The notes under the pieces: generated by a model | What the model was told of the DNA's origin: nothing | Databases searched by the model: none | The model's input: only the letters and a program-made list of their open reading frames with translations | NCBI GenBank assembly: GCA_046327755.1 | Contig: JAXLXW010000001.1 | Span: 744,001-808,000, forward strand | Source of the DNA: SCN-70-22 sp046327755 | GTDB taxonomy: Bacteria > Gemmatimonadota > Gemmatimonadetes > Gemmatimonadales > Gemmatimonadaceae | DNA length: 64,000 nucleotides | Direction of reading: 5' to 3' | Made by a program: the position numbers and the translations under genes | Shown here: positions 63,116-64,000 of the stretch, one piece after another | Position numbering within the stretch: the first letter of the stretch is position 1 | How the letters are laid out: every line of letters begins with the position of its first letter

Positions 63116-64000
63116 ATGCCGCGCACCGTGACTATCGCCGTCGCCCAGCTGCACCCCCGCAAGGGCGACTATCAGGGGAACCTCGCTCGCCTCGGCGAAT
63201 TGCTCGCCCAACTGGCCGAGGCCGAATCGCGCCCCCAGGTCGTCCACCTCCCCGAGACGGTGTTGTCGGGCTACTTCGTCGAGGGCGGGGTTCGCGATGT
63301 CGCAGTGACCGCTGGAACGCTGGCCGCAGACCTCGACCGCGAGTACCGCGCCTCGGTGCGAGGCGCCGTGCGCGCGATCGATGTGATCGTCGGCTTCTAT
63401 GAGCGCTTCCGGGGAACGCTCTACAACTCAGCAGCGTATGTGCGACTCGGAGAGGGAGCGCCGCGCGTGCTGCACGTGCACCGCAAGTCCTTCCTGCCGA
63501 CCTACGGACTGTTCGACGAGGAGCGATTCGTGGAGCGCGGGCACGAGATCCGCGCCTTCGACACGCCGTGGGGACGTGCAGCGATCCTCATCTGCGAGGA
63601 TGCCTGGCATTCACTCTCGGGAACGATCGTCGCCCTCGACGACGCCGAGGTGATCTTCGTCTCGTCCGCGGCGCCGGCGCGCGGCATTCACCCGCGCGAG
63701 GACGGGCACCCCGGACCGGCGACGGTGGCGCGCTGGGAGCGGCTCATTCGGGAGATCGCCGAGGAGCACGGTGTGTACGTGTCGCTCGCCAACCTCGTCG
63801 GAAGCGAGGGAGGAAAGGTGTTCGCCGGTTGCTCGGCGGTGCTCGGTCCGGCCGGCGACCTGCGCGTCCGCGGGCCGGAGTGGGAAGAGGCGGTGCTCAT
63901 CGCCTCGCTCGACCTCGGCGATATCGGGCGGGCGCGGGCCGACACGCCGCTCCTGGCTGACCTGCGCACCGTGCTGCCGCACCTCCGGCGGTCGCTGGCG
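63116..64000 (+). CDS. Nitrilase-superfamily carbon-nitrogen hydrolase (3' end beyond the window)
   Basis: The frame is open from ATG 63116 to the last base, 295 residues, so the stop lies outside. The catalytic triad of the superfamily is visible: Glu in LPETVLSGYF, Lys in VHRKSFLPTYGLFDE and Cys in LICEDAWHS. The CEDAW form of the elbow is common in the glutaminase part of NAD synthetases and in related amidases. The protein may therefore supply ammonia to an NAD synthetase encoded just downstream. That is inference. It is divergent from the PBP gene, with 181 bases between the starts. Confidence 0.88.
   Translation, partial: MPRTVTIAVAQLHPRKGDYQGNLARLGELLAQLAEAESRPQVVHLPETVLSGYFVEGGVRDVAVTAGTLAADLDREYRASVRGAVRAIDVIVGFYERFRGTLYNSAAYVRLGEGAPRVLHVHRKSFLPTYGLFDEERFVERGHEIRAFDTPWGRAAILICEDAWHSLSGTIVALDDAEVIFVSSAAPARGIHPREDGHPGPATVARWERLIREIAEEHGVYVSLANLVGSEGGKVFAGCSAVLGPAGDLRVRGPEWEEAVLIASLDLGDIGRARADTPLLADLRTVLPHLRRSLA

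Overview
The window looks like chromosomal DNA of a high-G+C, didermic, soil-type bacterium. The best guess is Gemmatimonadota, in the wider FCB group. This is inference: a SusC/SusD pair, a DUF5916-type secreted protein, many secreted or lipobox proteins, weak Shine-Dalgarno usage, an imuB-dnaE2 cassette and form II CO-dehydrogenase-type genes all fit, but no rRNA or other phylogenetic marker is present. No tRNA, rRNA, CRISPR array, insertion sequence, integrase or phage gene was seen. Genes are dense, and many neighbours overlap by 4 bases (ATGA/GTGA) or by 1 base.

Layout. 1-5.0 kb: the 3' end of imuB and a very long dnaE2 (mutagenic translesion synthesis). 5.1-14.5 kb: envelope genes, namely a DUF5916/CBM9-like barrel protein, a fused serine hydrolase/VanX-type dipeptidase, and a susC-susD outer-membrane import operon read leftward. 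14.7-27.7 kb: a molybdenum-hydroxylase island. It holds coxS-coxL-coxM of the form II type (AYRGAGR), coxG, and a leftward maturation operon coxD-coxE-xdhC-molybdopterin-binding protein-NifU/IscU-like protein-mocA, with an APC permease downstream and a Porin_O_P gene on the other strand. 27.9-33.0 kb: a D-aminoacylase-type amidohydrolase and an overlapping operon yjjX-thioesterase-ispH-aldose-epimerase-like gene. 33.2-36 kb: regulators (CGNR protein, ECF sigma factor coupled to a TetR repressor, GNAT). 36-44.6 kb: two RNA helicases, 6-phosphofructokinase, a pseudopilin-like protein, an alpha/beta hydrolase and Hsp20. 45.2-46.9 kb: a coupled hydrolase-TPR-secreted protein module. 47-53 kb: an amidohydrolase and two tandem paralogous Ser/Thr kinases. 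53.2-64 kb: Lon protease, a lipobox metalloprotease, a MacB-like permease, a split PAS/chemoreceptor pair, a class A PBP and a nitrilase-family amidase running off the window.

Several things stand out beyond the gene list. (1) The hexamer GTTAGG, usually inside CGTTAGGC, occurs 37 times by eye count on the two strands. In 26 of these it is an in-frame TTA-GG (Leu-Gly) codon pair and in 5 it supplies a TAG stop; TTA codons outside it are rare. (2) Short pyrimidine tandem repeats sit directly before the dnaE2, coxG and lon start regions, and one of the same units recurs inverted inside dnaE2. (3) DnaE2 carries two large low-complexity insertions built from tandem repeats and has no normal start codon at its conserved N-terminus. 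(4) The tetR gene has a near-consensus promoter whose 17-bp spacer holds a palindrome and which should give a leaderless mRNA.
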